From an uncultured Oscillospiraceae bacterium (GTDB lineage Bacteria > Bacillota > Clostridia > Oscillospirales > Oscillospiraceae), in assembly GCA_900769835.1 (NCBI GenBank), contig CAAGIE010000101.1, positions 1-13,206 on the forward strand: DNA of 13,206 nt, given 5' to 3'. The notes under the pieces were generated by a model. That model saw only the letters and a list, made by a program, of their open reading frames with translations. It was not told where the DNA came from and made no database searches. Below, piece by piece: positions 5,142 to 11,909 of the stretch. The position numbers were made by a program, and so were the translations under genes. Position 1 is the first letter of the stretch, and each line of letters starts with the position of its first letter.

Positions 5142-6017
5142 ATGAACGCAACAGAAATCGTCATTGAAAAAGAGAATATACATAAACTTTTGTGCGCCGG
5201 CAGCGGCGATGCCTTGCTGCTTTATTGCTACCTGCAGTGCGGCAACGACCCCGCTCAGGCGGCAACGGAACTGCACTTCACCGAGCCCCGCCTTTCCTGC
5301 GCCGCGGCTACTTTGCGGCAGTTGGGGCTGCTGGCGGAGAAGAAGTCCACTGTGACTTTGTCCGGCGAGCGTCCTCAGTACACCGAGCAGGACGTGATCG
5401 GCGCTATGAACGAGGACACCGACTTTCGCGCCCTCTACGGCGAAGTCCAGCGGGTGTTGGGCAGAAGCCTGAACACGGAGGAACTGAAGATCGTGCTGGG
5501 CTTTGTGCGCTACTTAGGTCTGCCGGTGGAGGTGATCTCTGTGCTGATCACCTATTGTCGGGACAGAGCGCGGCAAAAGGGCAGTCTTCGCAACCCCTCC
5601 CTGCGCACTATCGAAAAGGAAGCCTATTTCTGGGCGGAGGCGGGCATCGACACGATGGAGGAAGCCGCCGCATTTATCCACCGCCAGAATATGCGCCGCA
5701 GTCGCATCGGCAGAGTGATGGAGATCCTCCAGATCCGCGGCCGCACCCTCACCGCAGGGGAGGAGCGTTATGCCCAGACCTGGCTGGATATGGGCTTTGA
5801 GGACGAAGCCATTTCCATGGCCTACGAGCGCACCTGCCTGAACACCGGCGGTCTGAGTTGGGCCTATATGAATAAGATCCTGACTCGCTGGCACGAAGCG
5901 GGTCTGCATACCGCCGCCCAGGTGCAAACCTGCGACAAGGGCGTGGCGGTCAAGGGTGCTTCCGGTGGTCTGGGTGCCGCAGAGATGGAAGCCATCGCGA
6001 AAGTTTTGGGAGGTTGA
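5142..6017 (+). CDS. DnaD-domain replication initiation protein
   Basis: The 291-residue product has an N-terminal region resembling a winged helix (about 10-78) and two copies of the DnaD/DnaB_2 alpha-helical module, at about 85-182 and 187-258. The second ends in the family pattern W-AYMNKILTRWHEAGL (Tyr242, Ile246, Trp250); the first ends in RTIEKEAYFWAEAG. Such proteins remodel origin DNA and help load the replicative helicase, as DnaB and DnaD do in B. subtilis. The next gene, 3 bases downstream, is a helicase-loader ATPase, so this pair plays the part of B. subtilis dnaB-dnaI. I chose ATG 5142 because AGGAGAG ends 4 nt before it; an in-frame ATG at 5118 has no such site. It is first in a four-gene operon. 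Confidence 0.88.
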   Translation: MNATEIVIEKENIHKLLCAGSGDALLLYCYLQCGNDPAQAATELHFTEPRLSCAAATLRQLGLLAEKKSTVTLSGERPQYTEQDVIGAMNEDTDFRALYGEVQRVLGRSLNTEELKIVLGFVRYLGLPVEVISVLITYCRDRARQKGSLRNPSLRTIEKEAYFWAEAGIDTMEEAAAFIHRQNMRRSRIGRVMEILQIRGRTLTAGEERYAQTWLDMGFEDEAISMAYERTCLNTGGLSWAYMNKILTRWHEAGLHTAAQVQTCDKGVAVKGASGGLGAAEMEAIAKVLGG

Positions 6018-6020
6018 CCT

Positions 6021-7007
6021 ATGGCATATAGCATGGATGTGATCCGCCGCGCACGGCAGCGGCTGGAGTCGGAGAAAGCCGACCGTGAGTCTTTGCATCG
6101 CGAGCGTTTGCAGGAGGCTTATAAGAAATTGCCCCGCTTGCAGGAGATCGACCGTCTTTTGCAGGCTACGATGGCGGCGGCGGCCCAGGCGGCATTTATG
6201 GGCGGCCGTGGCGCAGAGAACCTGATGGCCGAGGCAAGGGAGGCAAATCTGGCGCTTCAGTCAGAAAAAGAAGCCCTTTTGCGGGAAAACTTTCCCGAAA
6301 ACTGGCTGATGGAAGGCCCTATCTGCCGCAAGTGCGGCGGTGAGGGCTATATCGGCAGCGCCATGTGCGACTGCCTGAAGGAGTACTGCCGTCAGGAGCA
6401 GGTCAAGGAAGTGGCGCTTCTGTCCGCCGGGGATCAGACCTTTGAGAATTTTGACCTTTCCTATTATTCCGATAAGATCGACACCCGCTTCGGCGCAAGC
6501 CCCCGGGCGGTGATGGAGTATAATTTCAACATCTGCCGCAAGTATGCGGAGGAATTCTCTCAGGAAAGCGGCAATCTGTTGTTCATCGGCGGCACCGGTC
6601 TGGGTAAGACCCACCTCTCCGCCTGCATCGCGGCATCTGCGGCGGAAAAGGGCTGTTCTGTGGCCTATGAAACCGCATCCCACCTGTTCGCGAAACTGGA
6701 AAAGCACCGCTTTAACCCCGACGAGGACAGTGATCGGGATGTGGCAAAACTGAATCGTTGCGACCTGCTGATCATCGACGACTTGGGCACAGAACTGCCC
6801 GGCAATTTCGTCACTGCGGCGCTGTATTCTCTGCTGAACGACCGCCTGCTGGCGAAAAAGCCTATGGTAATCTCAACCAACCTGACGGTGGAGGAACTGG
6901 GTCGCCGCTATAACCCCCAGATCGCCTCCCGCTTGCAGGGCAGTTTTAATCGGCTGACCTTCGTGGGAGAGGACATCCGGGTGCAGAAGAGCCGGGGTGC
7001 GCGATGA
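6021..7007 (+). CDS. DnaC/DnaI-like helicase-loader ATPase
   Basis: This 328-residue AAA+ protein has a coiled-coil-prone N-terminus (about 1-95) and then a probable zinc site, CRKCGGEGY and CDC (Cys102, Cys105, Cys116, Cys118). The ATPase core has Walker A GGTGLGKTH (190-198), Walker B LLIIDDLG (249-256), a sensor-1 STN (285-287) and the IASRL arginine motif (Arg304). DnaC/DnaI proteins deliver the replicative helicase to the origin. IstB-type transposition ATPases share the core, but the N-terminal Cys motif, the length and the DnaD-domain partner favour replication. It starts 3 bases after the dnaD-like stop, with GGGAGG ahead, and its stop overlaps the next start by 4 bases (ATGA). Confidence 0.88.
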   Translation: MAYSMDVIRRARQRLESEKADRESLHRERLQEAYKKLPRLQEIDRLLQATMAAAAQAAFMGGRGAENLMAEAREANLALQSEKEALLRENFPENWLMEGPICRKCGGEGYIGSAMCDCLKEYCRQEQVKEVALLSAGDQTFENFDLSYYSDKIDTRFGASPRAVMEYNFNICRKYAEEFSQESGNLLFIGGTGLGKTHLSACIAASAAEKGCSVAYETASHLFAKLEKHRFNPDEDSDRDVAKLNRCDLLIIDDLGTELPGNFVTAALYSLLNDRLLAKKPMVISTNLTVEELGRRYNPQIASRLQGSFNRLTFVGEDIRVQKSRGAR

Positions 7008-7654
7008 AAATTGGCGTTCTCTGGGATCTGGACGGCACACTGCTGGACACCCTGGCAGACCTTGCCGACGCAGTGAATTACGCGCTAACCCAAAAGGGTT
7101 ACCCCACCCGCACCTATGAGGAGATCCGTAGTTTTGTAGGCAACGGTGCGCTGAATTTGATCCGTCTTGCCGTGCCGGAGGGCACCGGCCAGGAGGATGT
7201 GCAGGACACTTTGCAGACATTCCGGGACTATTATGCGGATCACGCTATGGTGAGGACCGGCCCGTTTGCCGGGGTCGTGGAGCAGTTACACGCAGTGGGG
7301 AAGAAGTACCCCGTGGCGGTGGTTTCCAACAAGCCGGATCAGGCGGTCAAGGTGCTGTGCAAATCGTTCTTCCCCGGTGTGTACGCCCTGGGCGAACGGG
7401 AAAATGTCCCTCGTAAGCCTGCGCCGGATATGGTGCGCAATGCTATGGCGCATTTAGGCGTGGATGCCTGCATTTATGTGGGCGATAGCGAAGTGGACGT
7501 GCAGACCGCCCGCAATGCGGGGGTGCCGTGCCTGAGTGTGACCTGGGGCTTCCGGGACGAGGAGGTGCTGGTGTCTGCCGGCGCGACCCATCTGTGTCGG
7601 GATGTGACCCGACTCTCTGAAACCATCGAAGAAATGATAAAGGAATTGTTTTAA
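7004..7654 (+). CDS. HAD-family phosphatase, phosphoglycolate phosphatase-like
   Basis: The 216-residue HAD hydrolase has all four motifs: DLDGTLLDT (nucleophile Asp8, acid Asp10), Ser108 in VVSNK, Lys138 in RKPAPD, and GDSEVD (Asp161, Asp165). The inserted helical cap (about 17-85) is of subclass I type, as in Gph and PpaX. Gph removes 2-phosphoglycolate made during repair of oxidised DNA ends; PpaX hydrolyses pyrophosphate. Sequence alone does not settle which. Coupling to the replication loader on the left (ATGA overlap) and a nucleotidase on the right (TAATG overlap) fits a clean-up role in DNA metabolism, but that is inference. Confidence 0.87.
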   Translation: MKIGVLWDLDGTLLDTLADLADAVNYALTQKGYPTRTYEEIRSFVGNGALNLIRLAVPEGTGQEDVQDTLQTFRDYYADHAMVRTGPFAGVVEQLHAVGKKYPVAVVSNKPDQAVKVLCKSFFPGVYALGERENVPRKPAPDMVRNAMAHLGVDACIYVGDSEVDVQTARNAGVPCLSVTWGFRDEEVLVSAGATHLCRDVTRLSETIEEMIKELF

Positions 7655-8229
7655 TGGCTAACGAATTTTATGCGCTCCTGAGCCGTATGCGGTACATCAC
7701 CCGCTGGGGGCTTATGCGCAACACTTTTTCTGAAAATATTCAGGAGCACAGTCACCAGGTGGCGGTGCTGGCCCACGCTCTGGCGCTGATCCGTCGGGAC
7801 ATTTTGAACCTGGAAGGTCCTGATCCCGATAAATGCGCCGTGGCGGCGCTGTACCATGATGCTTCCGAGATCCTCACCGGCGACCTGCCCACCCCCATCA
7901 AGTACTATAACCCCGATATTAAGGTGGCCTATAAGCAGGTGGAGCATATTGCGGGCAATCGCCTGCTGGATATGTTGCCCCCCGCCCTGCGGGAGGCCTA
8001 TGCCCCGCTGGTGCTGGAGGAGGATCAGAGCGTGCTGCCCATCGTAAAGGCCGCGGACAAACTTTCTGCATATATTAAATGTATCGAGGAGCAGAAAGCG
8101 GGCAACACGGAGTTTGACTCCGCCGCTAAGCAGTCCGAAAAGATCCTGCGGGAACTGAAGATGCCGGAGATGGATTGGTTTATGGATAATTGCTTGCCGG
8201 CATTCTCCCTGAACCTGGACCAACTGTAA
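7654..8229 (+). CDS. HD-domain 5'-deoxynucleotidase, YfbR family
   Basis: The 191 residues follow E. coli YfbR (199 residues) along their length: LSRMRYITRWGLMRN (Arg17, Trp18), ENIQEHSHQVA (metal ligand His32), ALYHDASEILTGDLPTPIKY (His68, Asp69, Glu72, Asp77), and ADKLSAYIKCIEE (Asp135). YfbR removes the 5' phosphate from deoxynucleoside monophosphates and helps balance the dNTP pool. The start overlaps the previous stop by one base (TAATG), so it is translated by coupling. It is the last gene of the operon and ends just before a bidirectional terminator. Confidence 0.9.
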   Translation: MANEFYALLSRMRYITRWGLMRNTFSENIQEHSHQVAVLAHALALIRRDILNLEGPDPDKCAVAALYHDASEILTGDLPTPIKYYNPDIKVAYKQVEHIAGNRLLDMLPPALREAYAPLVLEEDQSVLPIVKAADKLSAYIKCIEEQKAGNTEFDSAAKQSEKILRELKMPEMDWFMDNCLPAFSLNLDQL

Positions 8230-8236
8230 AAAAGAA

Positions 8237-8269
8237 CCCCGACAGATTACTCTGTCGGGGATTTTGTTT
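8237..8269. terminator. Bidirectional terminator between convergent genes
   Basis: CCCCGACAGA (8237-8246) pairs perfectly with TCTGTCGGGG (8251-8260) around TTAC. ATTTTGTTT follows on the plus strand, and TTCTTTTTTAC on the minus strand. It serves the yfbR-like operon and the leftward lipoprotein gene, whose stop codon lies inside the plus-strand T tract. Confidence 0.93.
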
Positions 8270-9068
8270 AATTGTGGATCGGGCAGGAAATGCTGAGTTG
8301 TGTGCCGGTGGCAAGGTCAAAAGCCTCGGGGTAGCAGCCGGCACCGGCGGGCATATAAACATCAACCATAAAGCCCAGTTCACCGGTTTGCTGGATAAAG
8401 GGGGTTGCAGCACAGATATTTGTGTAAGAGAAGGTGTGAAACTCAGAGTCTTTCCATTCCATAGTATTTCTGCCGGTAGCGGAGTCCCAGTGGACCCGCA
8501 GAGCAGCGTGGATTCGGTTGCGGAGGGTCATTTCTTCCATGCTGTACAGCGCAGCAACCTCGTCATCGCTGACAAATTTACCGGTGTCCTTATCAATGTT
8601 AAAGACGTACCAATACCAGCCGTCGTGATCCAGATACTCTATATTTACCAAAATGGAAATGACGTTTTCCTTGACCTGCCAAGAGTAGCAAATCTTGGCG
8701 CTGGAATATTGGGTTAACTGGTGGAAAATGACGCTGTTGGTATAGTTGGTGTTGTCGGCAAGCGCATCGGGCAGGTTGACCTGGGGGACGTGATAACATT
8801 CGGAGCCGGAATCGGTGAACTCCGCATCGGTTACCAGGGCCTCGTCAGGCTCCGGCGTGGGCTCGGGTTCAGGCTCGTCGGTATCGTCAGGTAGGGTTTC
8901 GTCTTCAGTGGGTTCGGTGGGGGTGGTATCGTCAGTACCGGGTACGTCCTCTCCGGAGGGGGGTGTGGCGGCACCCGTGGGCGGCACATAGGGTACGCCC
9001 TGGTTGCCGCAGGCGGCAAGGGACAGTAGCAACATAACGAATAAAGCAATAGAAATTAGTTTTTTCAC
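8268..9068 (-). CDS. Lipoprotein of unknown function with acidic Pro/Thr linker
   Basis: I place the start at a GTG (9066-9068), because minus-strand GGAAAGGAG lies 8 nt before it and translation then opens directly with a lipoprotein signal, KKLISIALF...LSLAAC (lipidated Cys20). A longer frame from 9116 would put 16 extra residues in front of the signal and begin inside the promoter. The mature protein (266 codons in all) has a linker of Pro, Thr, Glu and Asp (about 27-78), then a globular part (about 85-266). That part contains SILVNIEYLDHDGWYWYVF, NIDKDTGKF and a TLRNRIHAAL helix. The N-x-D-x-D/TGK stretch after a strand-rich block faintly recalls DUF3298/RsiV-type domains; I do not rely on it. 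Four Cys in the mature domain could form disulfides. Confidence 0.87.
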   Translation of the reverse strand: MKKLISIALFVMLLLSLAACGNQGVPYVPPTGAATPPSGEDVPGTDDTTPTEPTEDETLPDDTDEPEPEPTPEPDEALVTDAEFTDSGSECYHVPQVNLPDALADNTNYTNSVIFHQLTQYSSAKICYSWQVKENVISILVNIEYLDHDGWYWYVFNIDKDTGKFVSDDEVAALYSMEEMTLRNRIHAALRVHWDSATGRNTMEWKDSEFHTFSYTNICAATPFIQQTGELGFMVDVYMPAGAGCYPEAFDLATGTQLSISCPIHN

Positions 9069-9093
9069 AAAAACAACTCCTTTCCGTATGTTT

Positions 9094-9123
9094 AGTATAG
9101 CAAAATATGGCGGCATCTGTCAA
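9094..9123 (-). promoter_or_regulatory. Sigma-A promoter of the 8268-9068 lipoprotein gene
   Basis: On the minus strand, perfect TTGACA (9118-9123), an 18-bp spacer and TATACT (9094-9099), 26 bp before the GTG start. It lies back to back with the ABC-transporter promoter, in a 253-bp divergent intergenic region. Confidence 0.87.
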
Positions 9124-9165
9124 TGGGGGCATCCGGGGCGAGGGGAGTCTGTTTTTATTGTCACA

Positions 9166-9181
9166 CTTTACCAAACTAAAG
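9166..9181. promoter_or_regulatory. Upstream operator-like palindrome
   Basis: CTTTACCAAACTAAAG has arms CTTTA and TAAAG. It matches the 16-bp palindrome in the ABC-operon promoter (9251-9266) at 14 of 16 positions. The two are 85 bp apart start to start, close to eight helical turns. TTGTCA just upstream (9159-9164) could belong to a second, weak promoter, but no good -10 box follows. Confidence 0.65.
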
Positions 9182-9243
9182 CGATAAAGCGGCGGAGGAA
9201 CTTGTGCAAACAACCAAAAGTGGCAAAAAAGGGAAAATAGCAC

Positions 9244-9272
9244 TTTACAACTTTAGCGAACTAAAGTATAAT
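9244..9272 (+). promoter_or_regulatory. Sigma-A promoter of the amino-acid ABC operon
   Basis: TTTACA (9244-9249), a 17-bp spacer and perfect TATAAT (9267-9272), 49 bp before the binding-protein start codon. Sixteen of the 17 spacer bases are a palindrome, so a bound protein would block RNA polymerase. Confidence 0.88.
9251..9266. promoter_or_regulatory. Operator-like palindrome in the promoter spacer
   Basis: CTTTAG-CGAA-CTAAAG is a perfect 6-bp inverted repeat with a 4-bp centre lying between the -35 and -10 boxes. The TAG-N4-CTA core has the same spacing as in the E. coli trp operator (CTAG-TTAA-CTAG). The last gene of this operon encodes a TrpR-family protein, which is the obvious candidate ligand. 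Confidence 0.75.
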
Positions 9273-9321
9273 GCAGACATCAACAACAAATCCCCCACGG
9301 GGAAAGGAAAGGATATTTATT

Positions 9322-10113
9322 ATGAAAAAGTTTTTAGCAATCGTTTTGGCAACCCTTATGATCCTGGGCCTATGCGCCTGCAAGAAAGATACCGACAGCA
9401 AGAAGTCCATCGCGGTGGGCTACACAGACTACGCGCCGATGAACTACACCGAGAACGGTGAACTGGTTGGCTTCGATACCGAACTGGCACGGGCAGTGTT
9501 TACCAATCTGGGCTACGACGAAGTGGTCTTCATTGAGATCGAGTGGAGCCAGAAGTACACCGAACTGAATGCCGGCACCATCGACTGCATCTGGAACGGC
9601 TTTACCTGCAACACCAGCGATGACGACGGCGTTGCCCGTGCCGATAAGGTAGACTTCTCCTACCGCTACATGGAAAACCAGCAGGTCGTGGTGGTCAAGA
9701 AGGGCTCCGACATCACCGATGCCGCCAGCCTGAACGGCAAGATCGGCACCGCCGAGATCGGCTCTGCCGGTGAGGGTGTGGCAAAGGCATACGAAGGCAC
9801 CACCTACAAGGGCTGCACCAAGCAGACCGATTGCCTGCTGGAGGTCAACGCAGGCGCCGCTGATTTCGCGGTTTTAGATGTGCAGTTGGCAAAGAGCTAT
9901 GTGGGCAAGGGCGACTATGCCGATCTGGAGATCGTGGAAGCCCTCAACGGCACTCTGGAGTACTATGCCATCGGCTTTAAGAGGGGCAGTGACCTGACTG
10001 CTAAGGTCAACGCCGAGCTGGAGAAGCTGGCGGCCGACGGCACCATCGCCGCTCTGGGTGAGAAGTACGGCGTTTCCAACTCCGTGATCACCGATTTTTC
10101 CAATCAGAAATAA
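9322..10113 (+). CDS. Amino-acid ABC transporter substrate-binding lipoprotein
   Basis: This is a 263-residue family 3 solute-binding protein. The lipoprotein signal ends in LCAC (Cys20). Then come SIAVGYTDYAPMNY, the family signature GELVGFDTELARAVF (about 46-61), the KYTELNAGTIDCIWNGFT segment and a closing GTIAALGEKYG. It is tethered outside the membrane and captures a polar or aromatic amino acid for the permease encoded next. I chose the ATG at 9322, which follows GGAAAGGAAAGGAT; a longer frame would start inside the -10 box. No residue tells me the ligand. Context with a TrpR-type regulator makes an aromatic amino acid worth testing, but that is inference. Confidence 0.92.
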   Translation: MKKFLAIVLATLMILGLCACKKDTDSKKSIAVGYTDYAPMNYTENGELVGFDTELARAVFTNLGYDEVVFIEIEWSQKYTELNAGTIDCIWNGFTCNTSDDDGVARADKVDFSYRYMENQQVVVVKKGSDITDAASLNGKIGTAEIGSAGEGVAKAYEGTTYKGCTKQTDCLLEVNAGAADFAVLDVQLAKSYVGKGDYADLEIVEALNGTLEYYAIGFKRGSDLTAKVNAELEKLAADGTIAALGEKYGVSNSVITDFSNQK

Positions 10114-10134
10114 TTCCATAACGGAGAGGATACC

Positions 10135-10830
10135 ATGTCGTTTTTAGAAGTTACTTCGTTCCTCCTTGACGGCTTTTATGTATCCCTGTTGATCTTTGCG
10201 GTGACGCTGCTTTGCGGCGCACCGCTTGGTCTGCCTATTGCCTTTTGCTCCATGAGCAAAATCCGGCCGATCAGAGCGATCTCCAGGGTATTTGTCTGGA
10301 TCGTCCGGGGCGTTCCCCTGATGCTGCAGATCTTCATTATATATTATGTGCCGGGCCTTTTGTTCAATAAGCCCCTTTTCAGTCTGGTGGATCGGTACTT
10401 CATTATCCGGTATGGCATCCGCGATGCCGGACGACTGCTGGCGGTGCTGATTGCCTTTGTGATCAATTATGCCTGCTACTTTTCCGAGATCTATCGGGGC
10501 GGTATCGAGAGCATTTCTCAGGGTCAGTATGAGGCGGGCTATGTTTTGGGTCTGACTAAAAGACAGATCTTTCGTCGGATCGTGCTTTTGCAGGTGGTGA
10601 AGCGGATCGTGCCGCCTATGTCCAACGAGATCATCACGCTGATCAAGGACACGGCCCTCGCCAACTGCATTATGGTCTGCGAGATCATCAAAAACGCAAA
10701 GGATCTTGCCGCCACCGATGCCCTGATCTGGCCGTTGTTCTATACCGGCGTGTTCTACCTGCTGTTTGTGGGCATTCTGACAGTGCTGCTTAACGGTCTT
10801 GAGAAAAAACTGTCCTATTTCAGGAGTTAA
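10135..10830 (+). CDS. Amino-acid ABC transporter permease (HisMQ/GlnP type)
   Basis: The 231-residue membrane protein has about five hydrophobic spans (about 12-38, 52-76, 101-119, 162-185, 199-221). Family marks are the IVRGVPLMLQ segment (56-65) and the cytoplasmic EAA loop, EAGYVLGLTKRQIFRRIVLLQ-like (key residues Glu133, Ala134, Gly139, Arg147, Pro160), which docks on the ATPase. Only one permease gene is present, so it probably works as a homodimer. GGAGAGG lies before the ATG. It sits 21 bases after the binding-protein stop and 3 bases before the ATPase gene. Confidence 0.92.
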   Translation: MSFLEVTSFLLDGFYVSLLIFAVTLLCGAPLGLPIAFCSMSKIRPIRAISRVFVWIVRGVPLMLQIFIIYYVPGLLFNKPLFSLVDRYFIIRYGIRDAGRLLAVLIAFVINYACYFSEIYRGGIESISQGQYEAGYVLGLTKRQIFRRIVLLQVVKRIVPPMSNEIITLIKDTALANCIMVCEIIKNAKDLAATDALIWPLFYTGVFYLLFVGILTVLLNGLEKKLSYFRS

Positions 10831-10833
10831 TGA

Positions 10834-11604
10834 ATGAAAGCGTTAGAAGTAAAAGATATAAGAAAAAATTTCGGCAAGACCGAGGTGCTCAAAGGCATCA
10901 GTTTTTCCCTGGAGCGGGGGCAGGTGCTGGCGATCATCGGCTCCTCCGGAAGCGGTAAGACCACGCTTTTGCGGTGCCTGAACTTTCTGGAGACGCCGGA
11001 TAGCGGCGCGATTCTGGCAAATGACAAGGTGCTTTTTGACGGCAGTGATGCCGCCACCCTCAGCGACGAGGCCATTCGTCAGAACCGTCTCCATTTCGGT
11101 CTGGTGTTTCAGAATTTCAATTTGTTTCCCCAGTACACGGTGCTGGAGAATGTGACCCTTGCCCCCCGACTGCTGAAGCGGGGCGAGTTGGAGGAGATCA
11201 CGGCAACTGCCAAAAAACTTTTGGAGCAGGTGGGACTTTCCGATAAGGAGAATAACTACCCCTATCAGCTTTCCGGCGGTCAGCAGCAGCGAGTGGCCAT
11301 TGCCCGCGCGCTGGCAATGCAGCCGGAGATCCTTTGCTTCGATGAGCCCACCTCCGCCCTGGATCCTGAACTGACGGGTGAAGTTTTGCGGGTCATCCGG
11401 GGTCTGAAGGGAGAAAATTCCACAATGATCGTGGTAACCCACGAAATGGAGTTTGCAAAATGTGTAGCAGATGTGGTAATATATATGTCGGAGGGTGTCA
11501 TCGAAGAGATCGGCACTCCGGAGGAGATTTTCGAAAACCCGAAAAGTGAGAAGACCCGCGCCTTTTTGCGAGGTATGCGGGAAGGTCTGCTGCAGGAGGA
11601 TTAA
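10834..11604 (+). CDS. Amino-acid ABC transporter ATP-binding protein (GlnQ/HisP type)
   Basis: The 256-residue ATPase has Walker A GSSGSGKTT (36-44), Q-loop Gln93 in VFQNFNLFPQYTVLENV, signature LSGGQQQRVAIARAL (146-160), Walker B ILCFDEP (166-172), D-loop SALD (174-177) and His203 in VVTHEM. The Q-loop context and the length are those of the polar amino-acid uptake family. It powers import through the permease encoded just upstream. The TrpR-type gene starts on the base after its stop codon, so the two are translated together. Confidence 0.94.
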   Translation: MKALEVKDIRKNFGKTEVLKGISFSLERGQVLAIIGSSGSGKTTLLRCLNFLETPDSGAILANDKVLFDGSDAATLSDEAIRQNRLHFGLVFQNFNLFPQYTVLENVTLAPRLLKRGELEEITATAKKLLEQVGLSDKENNYPYQLSGGQQQRVAIARALAMQPEILCFDEPTSALDPELTGEVLRVIRGLKGENSTMIVVTHEMEFAKCVADVVIYMSEGVIEEIGTPEEIFENPKSEKTRAFLRGMREGLLQED

Positions 11605-11874
11605 ATGGGAAAGACGGAGAAGTTGCAAAAACTGTTTGCTGTGATCAAGGATCTGAAAACGGAAGAGGAGTGCGCGTTGTTTTTCGACGACCTCTGCACC
11701 CAAAAAGAATTGGAGAAGATGGCGGAGCGGGTCTATGCCGCAGAACTGTTGCTGGAGGGCAAGACCTATAACCAGGTAATGGAGCAGTCGGATATTTCCT
11801 CTGCCACATTGAGCCGGGTGTCCCGTTGCGTCCAGTACGGCAAGGGCTACTCCCGGACCCTGAAAAAGCAGTAA
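11605..11874 (+). CDS. TrpR/YerC-family DNA-binding regulator
   Basis: This 89-residue all-helical protein matches the YerC/YecD branch of the TrpR family: KLFAVIKDLKTEEECALFFDDLCT (about 10-32), then ELEKMAERVYAAELLLEGKTYNQV (about 35-58), then a helix-turn-helix ending in SSATLSRVSRCVQYG (about 65-79). E. coli TrpR represses trp genes when it binds tryptophan; the ligand of YerC-type proteins is not known to me. AGGAGG overlaps the end of the ATPase gene and places the ATG directly after its stop. As the last gene of the importer operon it is the natural candidate to bind the two palindromes upstream of that operon and to repress its own synthesis. Confidence 0.88.
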   Translation: MGKTEKLQKLFAVIKDLKTEEECALFFDDLCTQKELEKMAERVYAAELLLEGKTYNQVMEQSDISSATLSRVSRCVQYGKGYSRTLKKQ

Positions 11875-11908
11875 AAAAACGGACAGACTTTTCGTCTGTC
11901 CGTTTTTT
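11874..11908. terminator. Bidirectional terminator between convergent genes
   Basis: A 15-bp perfect stem (11874-11888 with 11894-11908), loop TTTTC, carries six A on its left arm and six T on its right arm. It works for the ABC operon on the plus strand and for the NlpC/P60 gene on the minus strand. It begins in the stop codon of the TrpR-type gene. Confidence 0.94.
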
Positions 11909-11909
11909 G

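Noticed and set aside
5118..5142. Earlier in-frame ATG (5118) for the dnaD-like gene
   Set aside because: The AGGAGAG site lies between 5118 and 5142 and is correctly spaced only for 5142.
6021..7007. IstB-type transposition helper from an insertion sequence
   Set aside because: There is no IstA transposase beside it. The Cys-motif N-terminus, the DnaD-domain partner and the operon with housekeeping enzymes fit a replication loader.
10843..11703. 286-codon minus-strand open frame opposite the ABC ATPase gene
   Set aside because: It is the antisense shadow of a gene with every ABC motif, and has no ribosome-binding site.
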